Source: Millisia brevis NBRC 105863
GTDB taxonomy: Bacteria; Actinomycetota; Actinomycetes; Mycobacteriales; Mycobacteriaceae
NCBI RefSeq assembly: GCF_001552615.1
Contig: NZ_BCRN01000015.1
Coordinates: 105,389 to 169,388, forward strand
DNA length: 64,000 bases
Reading direction: 5' to 3'
Numbering within the stretch: position 1 is the first letter of the stretch; every line of letters begins with the position of its first letter. Positions 53,086 to 63,288 of the stretch are shown here, piece by piece. The notes under the pieces were generated by a model that was given only the letters and a program-made list of their open reading frames with translations, searched no databases and had not been told where the DNA came from. The position numbers and the translations under genes are program-made.

Positions 53086-54885
53086 TCAGGGCCGGTCGGA
53101 CCCGGAACCCCGGTCGTCGTCATCGTCGTCGTCCTGCGGATTCCGCGTGGACGGCGACGACGATTCGGTGTCCTCGGGCGGGTCGGTCACCGTCGGTTCG
53201 TCGGTCGTCGTGGTCGGCGGGTCGGTGGTGGTCGGCGGGTCCGTGGTGGTGACCGGCGGTTCGGTCGTCGTGGTGACCACCACATCCGTCGTGGTCACCG
53301 GCGGGTCCGTCGTCGTGGTGACCACCACATCCGTGGTCGTCACCGGCGGCTGCACCGTGGTGGTGGTGCCGGTACCACCGCCCGATCCGCCACCGCCGGG
53401 GACGGAGGTGCTCGGGACGGTCGGCTGCGACGTATCGGCCCGCGTGGCCGCGCTCGTCGCCGTGCGGGTGGGCGCCGCGGCCAGGCTCTCCGGCGCGGTG
53501 AGCTCCGGAAGGATCGGCGCCGGGATCGCCAGGACCGCGGTCCCGTGCAGATCCTCGGCCCGCGAGGTCAGGGCGGCGGCCATCTCGGTCACCAGGTCGA
53601 GGGTCGGGGCGGGCGCGCCGGGGACGGCCGGCAGCACGGCACCCGGCAGACCCGCCGGGCCGGTCGGACCCGGAACGGTGGAGTTGTCGCTGCCGGCGGC
53701 CGCCAACGAGTCCGCGGCCGCCATCTGGCTGCCACCGCTGCTCGCGTTGACCAGTACCAATGCGGCCACACACAGGGCGGCGACCACCGAGGCCGCGGCT
53801 CCCACCGCTCCCCCGACACCCCAGTTGGCGGGGTTGGCCCAGCCCGGCGGCGAACTCGACGCGGGGCCGGCGGATGCGGCGGCGCCGGCACCGACGGTCG
53901 ACGAGGCGGCCGGGGCGGTCGTCACCAGGCCGCTGTGCACGATCGCCTCGGCGGCGTTCGCGATCTGCGCGGCGGCGAGCACCGGGCGCTGCATCGGCGG
54001 CAGGACCGCTCCGGTGTCGAAGTCGTCGATCGTGCGCGAACCGACCACCCAGGCGACGCCGCGGGCGTCCGGCTGGGCGGCGGGCGTCAGGAAGGTCGTC
54101 GGTGAACTGCCCGCGACCGCACGGCGGATCGCGTTGAGCCCCATCGCATCGCCGGCGCCGACCACCAGATCGGGGTGCGCGGCGCTCAGCACGGCGGAGA
54201 CCTCTTCGGAGAAGTCGCCGAGCAGCGGCTGCAGCGCGAGGTCGGCGGTACTGCGATGCAGCCGCACCTGGCCGTCGGCGGTCGTCGCGCGGCCGAACGG
54301 GCCGGGCACGGTCGCCGCCCAGTGGGTGCCGAGCTCGCGGCGCGCGGTGCGCACCGAGGCGAGCTTGTCCTCCCGCGGCAGCGCGATCTCGCCGTAGCGG
54401 TTCTCCAGGTAGGCGGCCAGGGTCTCGTCGCAGATGTTGCCACCGAAGGAGTCGATCTCGGTGCGGCTGAGGACCTCACCGTCCGACATGTCGACGACGG
54501 TCACCGCGGTGCCGTGAGCGCCGATGTCGACGATCGCGACGGTCCGGGCGTCGCCGATCGTGCCGTCGAGGGCGGCGCCGATCAACAGCGCGGCCGTGGC
54601 CGGGACGAGCAGAACCCCGTCGAGTTCGGTGTCGAAGGCGAACAGGTCGTTGTCGAGGGTGTCGCCGACGACCTCGTCGGGTACGGACACCGCGATCAGG
54701 TCGTCACCGAACAGCTCGGCCATTTCGTGGACCGCGATCAACGGCGCGACGACCTCGTCGATCGGCACTTCTTCGGAATGTTCGGTACGGACGAGTTCAC
54801 CGGTCTCGCGGCCGACCATGACCGTGTGAATATCGCGGTCGGAGACCACGGCTCCAAAGAGCCAGCTCGCGTCCTCGCTCGTCAC
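53086..54885 (-). CDS. Hsp70/actin-fold membrane protein 4 with long repeat stalk
   Basis: A 599-aa protein, the largest of the four paralogues. Hsp70-like domain at 8-290: phosphate-2 [16 protein letters not shown] and [12 protein letters not shown] are clear, while the adenosine motif is degenerate ([14 protein letters not shown]) and phosphate-1 lacks Asp. A membrane helix lies at about 350-378, followed by a 220-residue external stalk ending in [15 protein letters not shown] 15-residue repeats and an acidic Asp run. GTG start at 54885. Upstream of dcd in one transcriptional direction. Confidence 0.78.
   Translation of the reverse strand: MTSEDASWLFGAVVSDRDIHTVMVGRETGELVRTEHSEEVPIDEVVAPLIAVHEMAELFGDDLIAVSVPDEVVGDTLDNDLFAFDTELDGVLLVPATAALLIGAALDGTIGDARTVAIVDIGAHGTAVTVVDMSDGEVLSRTEIDSFGGNICDETLAAYLENRYGEIALPREDKLASVRTARRELGTHWAATVPGPFGRATTADGQVRLHRSTADLALQPLLGDFSEEVSAVLSAAHPDLVVGAGDAMGLNAIRRAVAGSSPTTFLTPAAQPDARGVAWVVGSRTIDDFDTGAVLPPMQRPVLAAAQIANAAEAIVHSGLVTTAPAASSTVGAGAAASAGPASSSPPGWANPANWGVGGAVGAAASVVAALCVAALVLVNASSGGSQMAAADSLAAAGSDNSTVPGPTGPAGLPGAVLPAVPGAPAPTLDLVTEMAAALTSRAEDLHGTAVLAIPAPILPELTAPESLAAAPTRTATSAATRADTSQPTVPSTSVPGGGGSGGGTGTTTTVQPPVTTTDVVVTTTTDPPVTTTDVVVTTTTEPPVTTTDPPTTTDPPTTTTDEPTVTDPPEDTESSSPSTRNPQDDDDDDDRGSGSDRP
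53252..53341. repeat. 45-bp tandem repeat, two copies plus a partial third
   Basis: Units at 53252-53296 and 53297-53341 differ at a few third positions and encode the 15-residue [14 protein letters not shown](D/E) unit of the stalk. A partial third copy follows at 53342. Synonymous differences suggest selection on the protein repeat. Confidence 0.85.
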
Positions 54886-55146
54886 CTAACAGCACCTCGT
54901 GTCGTTCCCGAATCGCCGGTTGATTCGGCTTGATGGTTGCATTGCTGTCGTTTCGACCAACCGAAATCCTGGTTTACCGGACTTTACTGTACTGGTCAGT
55001 CGGCAGAGCGGCGCAGGGGAGCGGCACCCGGGGGTAACGATCCGCCAACAGGACTCACACGGGACGGTGACAACGCCCGTCGACCGGCCCCCGGGTGTCC
55101 TTCGGAGGCGTTCTTGCTATCGTGAGCGGCGCGGCGGAAGCCGTAC

Positions 55147-55220
55147 GCCGATGTAGTTCAATGGCAGAACATCAGCTTCCCAAGCTGAATACGCGGGTTC
55201 GATTCCCGTCATCGGCTCCA
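55147..55220 (+). tRNA. tRNA-Gly (anticodon CCC), CCA encoded
   Basis: Acceptor GCCGATG pairs with CATCGGC, the D arm GTTC...GAAC closes, the anticodon stem TCAGC/GCTGA holds the loop TTCCCAA (anticodon CCC), and the T arm has TTCGATT. Discriminator T and genomic CCA (55218-55220) follow. Reads GGG codons. In mycobacteria a glycine tRNA also lies next to dcd. Confidence 0.95.
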
Positions 55221-55269
55221 CAGTCTCCTCGACATCGCTAGGGTCGACCCCGGTCGGAGGGAGACGGCG

Positions 55270-55737
55270 ATGCGCAGAGCGCTCATGTTGGTGGCGGTAC
55301 CCGTGGCGGCGTGGTCTCTGGCCGCTTGCACCATCGAGACCAATCCCGAGGTGGTCACCGTCACGGTGTCCGCGGACCCGACCACCCCATCGGTCGTGCC
55401 GACCACGACGGCCGCGCCCGCCACGACCACCCCGCAGGCCCCGCAGTCACCGCCCGCGGCGATCCCTCCGGCGACGGGCGGAAGCCCCACGATCGAGATC
55501 GGCCGATCGGTGCCGATGCCGGACGTCGTGTGCATGAACCTGCAGTTGGCGCAGGACACCATCCAGGCCGCGGGGGTCTTCTTCTCCCGATCGGTCGACG
55601 CGACCGGCGCCGACCGGATGCAGGTGATCGACCGCAACTGGATCGTCGTATCCCAGCAGCCGGCGCCCGGTGTCGAGGTCGGCGAGGGCGAGGCGGTGCT
55701 GTCGGTGGTTCGCGACACCGAGCCGAACACCTGCTGA
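55270..55737 (+). CDS. PASTA-domain lipoprotein
   Basis: A 155-aa exported protein. The signal peptide (LMLVAVPVAAWSL) ends in lipobox LAAC with Cys at residue 20. A 50-residue Thr/Pro/Ala linker follows, then a single PASTA-like domain from about 80 to the end (MPDVVCMNLQLAQDTIQAAG ... VVSQQPAPGVEV) with two cysteines that may pair. PASTA modules bind peptidoglycan stem/muropeptide, so a cell-wall role is likely. GGAGGG precedes the ATG. Alone between the tRNA and ybdD-cstA. Confidence 0.85.
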   Translation: MRRALMLVAVPVAAWSLAACTIETNPEVVTVTVSADPTTPSVVPTTTAAPATTTPQAPQSPPAAIPPATGGSPTIEIGRSVPMPDVVCMNLQLAQDTIQAAGVFFSRSVDATGADRMQVIDRNWIVVSQQPAPGVEVGEGEAVLSVVRDTEPNTC

Positions 55738-55798
55738 CCCCTCTGTTGATCACCCCGGCGCGACCCCGACGGTCGCGAGCCGGGGCCGTCCACCTCGT

Positions 55799-55990
55799 TC
55801 AGCACCAGCGCGGGGTGACCTGCTCGCCGTGTTTCTGTCGCCAGAACTCGCGTTCGGTCATCACCGGCTCACCGGGGTGGGCGCGGGCCATCGAGGTCAG
55901 GTACCGGCTGTAGTCGTTGTCACCCATGAACGAGCGCCACCACCACAGCGCGCCGGCGAGTCCGTCGCGCACCGCCGACCGGGCGCTCAC
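55799..55990 (-). CDS. YbdD/YjiX family small protein
   Basis: A 63-aa protein with the family pattern WWWRSFMGDNDYSRYLTSMA and EREFWRQKHGEQVTPRWC at the end. These proteins (DUF466) accompany CstA-type pyruvate/peptide transporters and are needed for full transport in Enterobacteria. The GTG start at 55990 overlaps the cstA stop (GTGA), so the pair is translationally coupled. Confidence 0.93.
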   Translation of the reverse strand: MSARSAVRDGLAGALWWWRSFMGDNDYSRYLTSMARAHPGEPVMTEREFWRQKHGEQVTPRWC

Positions 55991-58254
55991 CCGTGCCCCC
56001 GGTGTCGGCGTTCACCGGCGTGCGCGGGTTCGACGGCGTCCCATTCCTGTTGGATCTGTTTCTCGATATCGGTCGGGATCATGCCGCTCGGCGCGAACAG
56101 CGTCGACTCGACCGCGGGTTCCTCGCTGTCGACGCTGCGGCCGCTGCGGATCGTCCGCACACAGGACACCACCCCGGCCGCCACGACGATCAGGACCAAT
56201 GTCGGGAAGATGATCGACAGCGTGCCCTGGATGAAGGTATTGCGGATCACCGCGTCGATCGCCTCGGGCGTGCGGGCCGAGCCGAATTCGGTCGCTCCCG
56301 CCGCCTTCGCGTCCCGGAAGGCGTTGTGCTGGGCCCAGTATCCGATCGCCGGAACGCTCGAGAAGATCTTCTGATAGGACGCGGTCATCGTGACGATCAC
56401 GTCCCAGAGCAACGGCAGCCCGGGGATCCACGCCCACTTGAGCAGGCCCTTCTTGACCACGACGGTCAGTACGACCGTCAGCGCGATGGCGGCCAACAGC
56501 TGGTTGGCGATGCCGAAGAGCGGGAAGAGGGTGTTGATCCCGCCGAGCGGATCGGTGACGCCCATCAGCAGGATCGCGCCCCAGAGCGCCACGACGATCA
56601 GCGAGCAGACCCAGGCGCCGACCCGCCAGGACGGATCCTTGAACTTGCGCGCCGCTCCGCCGAAGTTGCCGAGCGAGTCCGACAGCATGAACCGCGCGAC
56701 CCGGGTGCCGGCGTCGACGGTGGTCAGGATGAACAGCGCCTCGAACATGATCGCGAAGTGGTACCAGAAGGACTTCAGGTCGTCGCCGCCGAAGACGTCC
56801 GAGATGATCTGCGACATACCGAAAGCCAGGGTCGGCGCGCCGCCGGTCCGCGAGACGATCGATTCCTCGCCGACCGCCTGCGCCGAGGCGTGCAGTTCGG
56901 CGGCGGTGATATCGGTACCGCCGAGGCCGATCCCGTTGACCCAGGCCGCGGCGGTCTCCGGGGTGCCGCCGGTCAGCGTCGCGGGGGCGTTGAGCACGAA
57001 GTAGGTGTGCTGGTCGATCACGCAGGCGGTGATCAGCGCCATGATCGCGACAAACGACTCGGTCAGCATGCCGCCGTAGCCGATGAGCCGCATCTGCGAC
57101 TCCTTCTCCAGCAGCTTGGGCGTGGTGCCCGAGGAGATCAGCGCGTGGAAACCGGACAGGGCGCCGCAGGCGATCGTGACGAACAGGAAGGGGAACAGCG
57201 AGCCGGCGAAGGCCGGGCCGTTGCCCTCGGTGGCGAAGGACGTCAGCGCGGGCATCTCCATCACCGGGCGGGCGAGCAGAATACCCACCGCGAGCAGGGC
57301 GATCGTGCCGACCTTCATGAAGGTCGACAGATAGTCGCGCGGCGCGAGCAGCAGCCACACCGGCAGTACCGACGCGGCGAGGCCGTAGGCGATGATCAGC
57401 CAGGCGATCGTGACCTTGGACAGGGTGAACCAATCGGTCCCCCAATCGGTACCGGCGACCCAGCCCCCGGCGATGATCGCCAGCAGCAGCAGTACCACGC
57501 CGATCAGCGAGACCTCCGAGACCCGGCCCGGCCGCAGGAACCGCAGATAGACACCCATGAAGAGGGCGATCGGGATCGTCATCGCGATCGAGAAGACGCC
57601 CCACGGGCTCTCCGCCAGCGCGTTGACCACCACCAGGGCGAGCACCGCGATGATGATGATCATGATGACGAAGACACCGAGCAGCGCCGCGATGCCTCCG
57701 GTGACACCCAATTCGTCGCGGGCCATCTGGCCGAGGCTGCGGCCGCGCCGGCGGGTGGAGATCCACAGGACCAGATAGTCCTGGACCGCTCCGGCGAAGA
57801 CGACGCCGACGATGATCCAGATCGTGCCGGGTAGGTAGCCCATCTGGGCGGCCAGGACCGGGCCGACCAGCGGTCCGGCGCCCGCGATGGCGGCGAAATG
57901 GTGGCCGAAGAGTACCCTCCGGTCGGTCGGCACGTAGTCGGTGCCGTTCTCGTAGACCTCGGCCGGCGTGGCCCGATCGTCGCGGGGTTCGACGATCCTG
58001 TACTCGATGAGCCGCGCGTAGAACCGGTAGGCGATGACGTAGGTACCCAATGCGGCCAGGACGAACCAGACCGCGTTGACGTTCTCCCCGCGCACGAAGG
58101 CGACCATCACCCAGCCGATTCCGCCGATCAGACCGATCAGCGCAAACAATGCGCGTTTGGCGGGGGGTAACGGTCGGCGATCGATGACCGCGACCGGGGG
58201 GCGCGTCGGGTCGGTGCTCACCAATTCCACATCGGGATGCTCGCGGATCGTCAC
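55987..58254 (-). CDS. cstA: Carbon starvation protein A (pyruvate/peptide transporter)
   Basis: A 755-aa membrane protein with about 16-18 helices. Conserved blocks: RVLFGHHFAAIAGAGPLVGP, LAAQMGYLPGTIWIIVGVVF, GALSGFHALISSGTTPK, FGMSQIISDVFG and FEALFILTTVDAGTR. The family takes up pyruvate and peptides in starvation. GTG at 58254 follows GAGGAG and starts VTIREHPDVELVST; longer in-frame starts lack a ribosome site. Coupled to ybdD. A 738-bp gene-free region lies upstream. Confidence 0.95.
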   Translation of the reverse strand: MTIREHPDVELVSTDPTRPPVAVIDRRPLPPAKRALFALIGLIGGIGWVMVAFVRGENVNAVWFVLAALGTYVIAYRFYARLIEYRIVEPRDDRATPAEVYENGTDYVPTDRRVLFGHHFAAIAGAGPLVGPVLAAQMGYLPGTIWIIVGVVFAGAVQDYLVLWISTRRRGRSLGQMARDELGVTGGIAALLGVFVIMIIIIAVLALVVVNALAESPWGVFSIAMTIPIALFMGVYLRFLRPGRVSEVSLIGVVLLLLAIIAGGWVAGTDWGTDWFTLSKVTIAWLIIAYGLAASVLPVWLLLAPRDYLSTFMKVGTIALLAVGILLARPVMEMPALTSFATEGNGPAFAGSLFPFLFVTIACGALSGFHALISSGTTPKLLEKESQMRLIGYGGMLTESFVAIMALITACVIDQHTYFVLNAPATLTGGTPETAAAWVNGIGLGGTDITAAELHASAQAVGEESIVSRTGGAPTLAFGMSQIISDVFGGDDLKSFWYHFAIMFEALFILTTVDAGTRVARFMLSDSLGNFGGAARKFKDPSWRVGAWVCSLIVVALWGAILLMGVTDPLGGINTLFPLFGIANQLLAAIALTVVLTVVVKKGLLKWAWIPGLPLLWDVIVTMTASYQKIFSSVPAIGYWAQHNAFRDAKAAGATEFGSARTPEAIDAVIRNTFIQGTLSIIFPTLVLIVVAAGVVSCVRTIRSGRSVDSEEPAVESTLFAPSGMIPTDIEKQIQQEWDAVEPAHAGERRHRGHG

Positions 58255-58992
58255 GATCGCGCTCCTCACGTCGCCGCCACTGATCGAACCCAGACGGGAG
58301 TGTAAGCCCGCCCACACCACGTCGGAGCCGATTTCGTGCGAGCTGATCGCGGCGTCGCGACCAACCACAACCAACCTGTCGCCTGTTTTGAGCCGGGTTT
58401 GCGTACCCGAACACCAATAAATGGCGATCTACCCTTTTCCAACGTCTTCTATTGGGCGAATATCGCATCCTCGGGATTGGCCGGCGCCGATCCATATTGC
58501 GAATCCATACATTGGAGTGGACTCCAGGTCGGTAGCCGACCGGGAGCCCCGTTTACTCCGGACCACGCCAACGGAGAGCGGAGGCGACGCCGCCAGGTCA
58601 CGGACCTATCACGGAGCGACAGGGTCATCCGCCGGGTAATGGTCGGTTTTCTGATCCACAAGCCACTCGGCGGCGGCCGGCGATGCGCCGGATCGAGCAC
58701 CTTCGCGCGCTCCCCCATCCCGGAACGATCCCCCGACACCCTAATCCACCTGCACGTTTGCCGAATTCACCCAATCGAAACATAGGAAAGCAATAGAAAG
58801 AAACTCGACGGTCTCCATTGCGTTTCGTGACCACCTGTTTAGTTCGACGCAACACCACCGGGAAGCACCGAGCCGTCGTAATCGGGCCGTGATCGGCGCG
58901 ATTCTCCGAAGGCCGGACACGATTCGGCGAGATGCGCCACGCTTTACGGCAACTATTTCCCATTGCCGGGTGAAGAGTGCTAAAAAGTACGC
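58255..58992. other. Gene-free region between cstA and the second 51-aa gene
   Basis: A 738-bp stretch, visibly less GC-rich than its flanks, with no frame that shows a ribosome site or a recognisable protein. It must carry the cstA promoter. A CGGGT-N6-ACCCG inverted repeat lies near 58392. No tRNA, riboswitch or repeat array recognised. Confidence 0.6.
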
Positions 58993-59148
58993 ATGATCCT
59001 GCTGATCACGGCACTGGCAGTTTGGTTGGTTGCCGCCGTCGTCACCGCGTTGGCGATCGGCCGCACCGTCCGTCGTGCCGACCGTGAAGAGAGCACGCTC
59101 GGTATCCCGTGGGATACGCGCAGCCTCGAGCCCGTCACCGATCGCTGA
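58993..59148 (+). CDS. Small single-pass membrane protein (51 aa), paralogue of the 27475 gene
   Basis: The product opens MILLITALAVWLVAAVVTAL, one membrane helix, then GRTVRRADREES and a short polar tail (LEPVTDR). The pattern WxVAAVxxALxxGRxxxxADR and the exact 51-aa length are shared with the protein at 27475. The ribosome site is weak. It converges on purA across a perfect 36-bp terminator palindrome. Function unknown. Confidence 0.68.
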   Translation: MILLITALAVWLVAAVVTALAIGRTVRRADREESTLGIPWDTRSLEPVTDR

Positions 59149-59220
59149 TCGCCCGGCCGCCGCGTCCGCCGGCTGCCGTGTCCCGTCCTCCGGACGCCTG
59201 AAACAGGGCCCCATACAACT

Positions 59221-59256
59221 AGAGCGGCGCCGCCCCGATCGGGGCGGCGCCGCTCT
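59221..59256. terminator. Bidirectional terminator before purA 3' end
   Basis: A perfect 36-bp palindrome: 16-bp arms starting AGAGCGGCGCCGCCCC around GATC. It lies between the convergent stops of the 51-aa gene and purA and should end both transcripts. Confidence 0.88.
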
Positions 59257-59277
59257 GTGTCGTAGCCGGCGGAGGCC

Positions 59278-60924
<1,647 letters not shown>

Positions 60925-61632
60925 ATGGCTTGGACAGTGTCAACCAAACGATCGGCGATCACGCCACTGGTCATCCAGTGCGGTGACTCGCTGGTTCCGA
61001 TCACGCTGGCGTCGCTGCCCGTGACCGCGGTTCCGACCACCCCGAGGCGCTCGGACTTCGACGAGGTTTTTGCCACGCTCGACAGCGCGGCACATCCACG
61101 CCTGATCGTCGTCGGCGACGACAAGGCTCTCGCCGCCGCCCTGACCCGGTTGATGCGCACCGAGCGGCTGCACATCGAACTGGCCTTCGTCCCGAATCCG
61201 GGCAGCGCCGCGGCGAAGGCCTATGACCTCGCCTCCGGTTCCAGCGCCGCCAAGATCGCACTGTTCGGAGCCGCCGAGTCGGTCCCGCTGATCCGTGACG
61301 ACACCGGGCGCGCGATCGTCGGCGAGGTACATGCCTGCGGCGCCGAGAGCGGCGCGATCACCGGTGAGGCGTACGTCGACAACAACCGCCTGTTCACCGG
61401 CATCATTCCCGGGCTCGAGATCGTCCCGACACCCGAACATCCCGGACTGCGCGCCCGGGTGCTCCGGCCCCGCCGTTTCGGTCGCCGCCGCCGCGGCAAG
61501 TGGGTGCCCGGCCGCGCCGCGCAGATCGGCGCCGAAGCGGTCGTGCTCACCCGCGACGGGGTGGTCGATCCGGCCCCGTCGACCCGCGGCTCGATCTACC
61601 GGCACAACGAGGACTGGCTGCTCGTTCGCTGA
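60925..61632 (+). CDS. Conserved actinobacterial protein (Rv0358-like)
   Basis: A 235-aa soluble protein with a Rossmann-like pattern (HPRLIVVGDDKALAAALTRL) resembling the nucleotide domain of diacylglycerol-kinase-type proteins, then a basic RRFGRRRRGKWVPGRAAQIG segment and an end HNEDWLLVR. It is the positional match of Rv0358, next to purA in M. tuberculosis; biochemical role unknown. ATG at 60925 lies eleven bases after AGGAGGAG; an ATG at 60895 is possible. Confidence 0.78.
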   Translation: MAWTVSTKRSAITPLVIQCGDSLVPITLASLPVTAVPTTPRRSDFDEVFATLDSAAHPRLIVVGDDKALAAALTRLMRTERLHIELAFVPNPGSAAAKAYDLASGSSAAKIALFGAAESVPLIRDDTGRAIVGEVHACGAESGAITGEAYVDNNRLFTGIIPGLEIVPTPEHPGLRARVLRPRRFGRRRRGKWVPGRAAQIGAEAVVLTRDGVVDPAPSTRGSIYRHNEDWLLVR

Positions 61633-61684
61633 TCCGCACCGGCGGCCGGCGATACGAAACCGCTGTCACCGGGACAGGACCATC

Positions 61685-61729
61685 GTCACCAGGACCTCCG
61701 TCACCAGGACATCTGTCACCAGGACATCT
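61685..61729. repeat. 15-bp tandem repeat at the CDF gene end, three copies
   Basis: GTCACCAGGACCTCC, then GTCACCAGGACATCT twice; a degenerate copy precedes. The last copy contains the stop codon of the minus-strand CDF gene. Confidence 0.85.
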
Positions 61730-62633
61730 GCTCCTTGCAGGGACCACCCTGCTCGCGCGGCTCCAATTGGACCGTCGCATGCTCCAGGCCGTGTCCGGCG
61801 AGCACCGCGCGGGCGTCGACCAGGGTGTCGCGGCGCCACTCGGTGACCGTCAGGTGCACGGTCGCGACGTCCTTGCCGGTGGTCAGCGTCCAGATGTGCA
61901 GGTCGTGGACGTCCGCCACCAACGGCAGCGCCCGCAGGTCGCGCCGGACCGAATCGACATCGATATGAGCGGGGCCGGTCTGCGTCAGGATGCGCAACGC
62001 GCTGAGGGCCAGGCCCACCGCTCGCGGGACGACCCACAGCGAGATCGCGACACCGACCACGATGTCGGCGAAACTCCAGCCGAACAGCAGCGTGACCACG
62101 CCGGCCAGCAGGACCCCGACGCTGCCGACCGCGTCGGCCAGAACCTCCAGGTAGGCGCCGCGCACCGCGATGCTGTCCTCGACGTCGCCGCGCAGCATCA
62201 GCATCACGACCACATTGGCCGCCAGGCCGGCGAGCGCGGTGCCGATCAGCACGCCGCCCGGCAGGTCGGGCGCCTCGCCGATCCGCCCGATCGCCTCGTA
62301 CATGATCCAGGCGGCGACACCGAGCAGCAGGACCGCGTTCGCGATCGCCGAGAGCACCTCGACCCGATGCCACCCGAAGGTGCGCGCCGGATCGTTACTG
62401 CCGCGCCGCGCGAGCAGCAGGGCCACCAGACCCATGCTCATGCCGACGACGTCGGTCAGCATGTGCCCCGCGTCGGCCAGCAGCGCGAGCGAGTTGATCA
62501 TCAATCCGACGGTGAGTTCCAGGATCAGGAACGTCACCAGGATCAGCAGCGCCCACCGCATCCGCCGGATGCGAGCGTTCGGATCACCCGTGCGCGGTAT
62601 GTGATCGTGCCCGTGCCCGTGGTCGTGTCCCAT
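61716..62633 (-). CDS. Cation diffusion facilitator (zinc-type exporter)
   Basis: A 305-aa CzcD/ZitB-like metal/proton antiporter with six helices. A His-rich start (MGHDHGHGHDH) precedes TM1. The TM2 metal motif is ADAGHMLTD (His and Asp kept), but TM5 reads LEVLADAVGSVG, with Glu where Zn transporters usually have His. A cytoplasmic C-terminal ferredoxin-like domain has HDLHIWTLTTGK. The stop lies in a 15-bp tandem repeat. An ATATGC-N8-GCATAT inverted repeat 48 bp upstream is a candidate metal-sensor site. Confidence 0.92.
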   Translation of the reverse strand: MGHDHGHGHDHIPRTGDPNARIRRMRWALLILVTFLILELTVGLMINSLALLADAGHMLTDVVGMSMGLVALLLARRGSNDPARTFGWHRVEVLSAIANAVLLLGVAAWIMYEAIGRIGEAPDLPGGVLIGTALAGLAANVVVMLMLRGDVEDSIAVRGAYLEVLADAVGSVGVLLAGVVTLLFGWSFADIVVGVAISLWVVPRAVGLALSALRILTQTGPAHIDVDSVRRDLRALPLVADVHDLHIWTLTTGKDVATVHLTVTEWRRDTLVDARAVLAGHGLEHATVQLEPREQGGPCKEQMSW

Positions 62634-62680
62634 GACAAACCCGCCGTTCTACCGGGCAGACGTCGCCCGGCCCCCGGAAT

Positions 62681-62700
62681 ATATGCAGGGGTGCGCATAT
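62681..62700. promoter_or_regulatory. Inverted repeat upstream of the CDF gene
   Basis: ATATGC-aggggtgc-GCATAT (20 bp) lies 48-67 bp before the exporter ATG and is AT-rich in a GC-rich context. ArsR/SmtB-type metal sensors often bind ATA/TAT-bordered repeats of this kind. No ArsR gene is in the window. Confidence 0.5.
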
Positions 62701-62748
62701 CTGCAAGGGTTTGCCGCCACCGAGTGAGGGGAACCTCACCCGGGCGGG

Positions 62749-63165
62749 TCAGGCGTCGAGCAGTTCCCGCAGCGCGACCGGATCGCAGTCCTCGAGCAGA
62801 TCCCGGCACCGGGCGACCTCGTCGGTCTCGCCGATCGCCGCCGCCGCGCGCGCCAGCGCCGCCACCGCCCGCAGGAAACCCTGATTCGGCTCGTGGTCGT
62901 AGGGCACCGGCCCGAAGCCCTTCCACCCGTTGCGCCGCAATTGGTCGAGGCCGCGGTGATAGCCGGTACGGGCGTAGGCGTAGGCGGTGACCGGCTGATC
63001 CGCGGTCAGCGCGTTCTCGGCCAGGATCGCCCAGGCCAGCGACGATGTGGGGTGGTCGGCGGCAACGGTCGCCGCGTCGGCGCCGGCGTCGAGGGCGTCC
63101 TCGGCCTCCTCGAAGGCGGGGAGACGAACGGGGGGCGGTCCGAGCAAGTCACCGAAAGAACTCAT
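62749..63165 (-). CDS. DUF3151 family protein (Rv0360c-like)
   Basis: A 138-aa soluble helical protein: SSFGDLLGPPPVRLPAFEEA, then TSSLAWAILAENAL, AYAYARTGYHRGLDQLRRNG and WKGFGPVPYDHEPNQGFLRA, the family hallmark. It looks like a small TPR-type fold. ATG at 63165 gives the conserved start. Diverges from the acidic membrane protein, as Rv0360c and Rv0361 do. Function unknown. Confidence 0.92.
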   Translation of the reverse strand: MSSFGDLLGPPPVRLPAFEEAEDALDAGADAATVAADHPTSSLAWAILAENALTADQPVTAYAYARTGYHRGLDQLRRNGWKGFGPVPYDHEPNQGFLRAVAALARAAAAIGETDEVARCRDLLEDCDPVALRELLDA

Positions 63166-63288
63166 GCGGCCATTCTGCACACCGGGCTCACGGGGTCGAG
63201 CGCTATCCTCCGACAGTTCGTTCGGGACGATCGGATTCGGCGATCACGAGGGTCGGCGGGACGGGCCGACGAAAGGGAGGCGCAGTCG

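Noticed and set aside
55147..55220. Integration site at the tRNA-Gly gene
   Set aside because: No integrase gene and no direct repeat of the tRNA 3' end is visible on either side.
58336..58785. 149-codon frame in the cstA upstream region
   Set aside because: No ribosome site, atypical composition, no motif; the region is better read as regulatory DNA.
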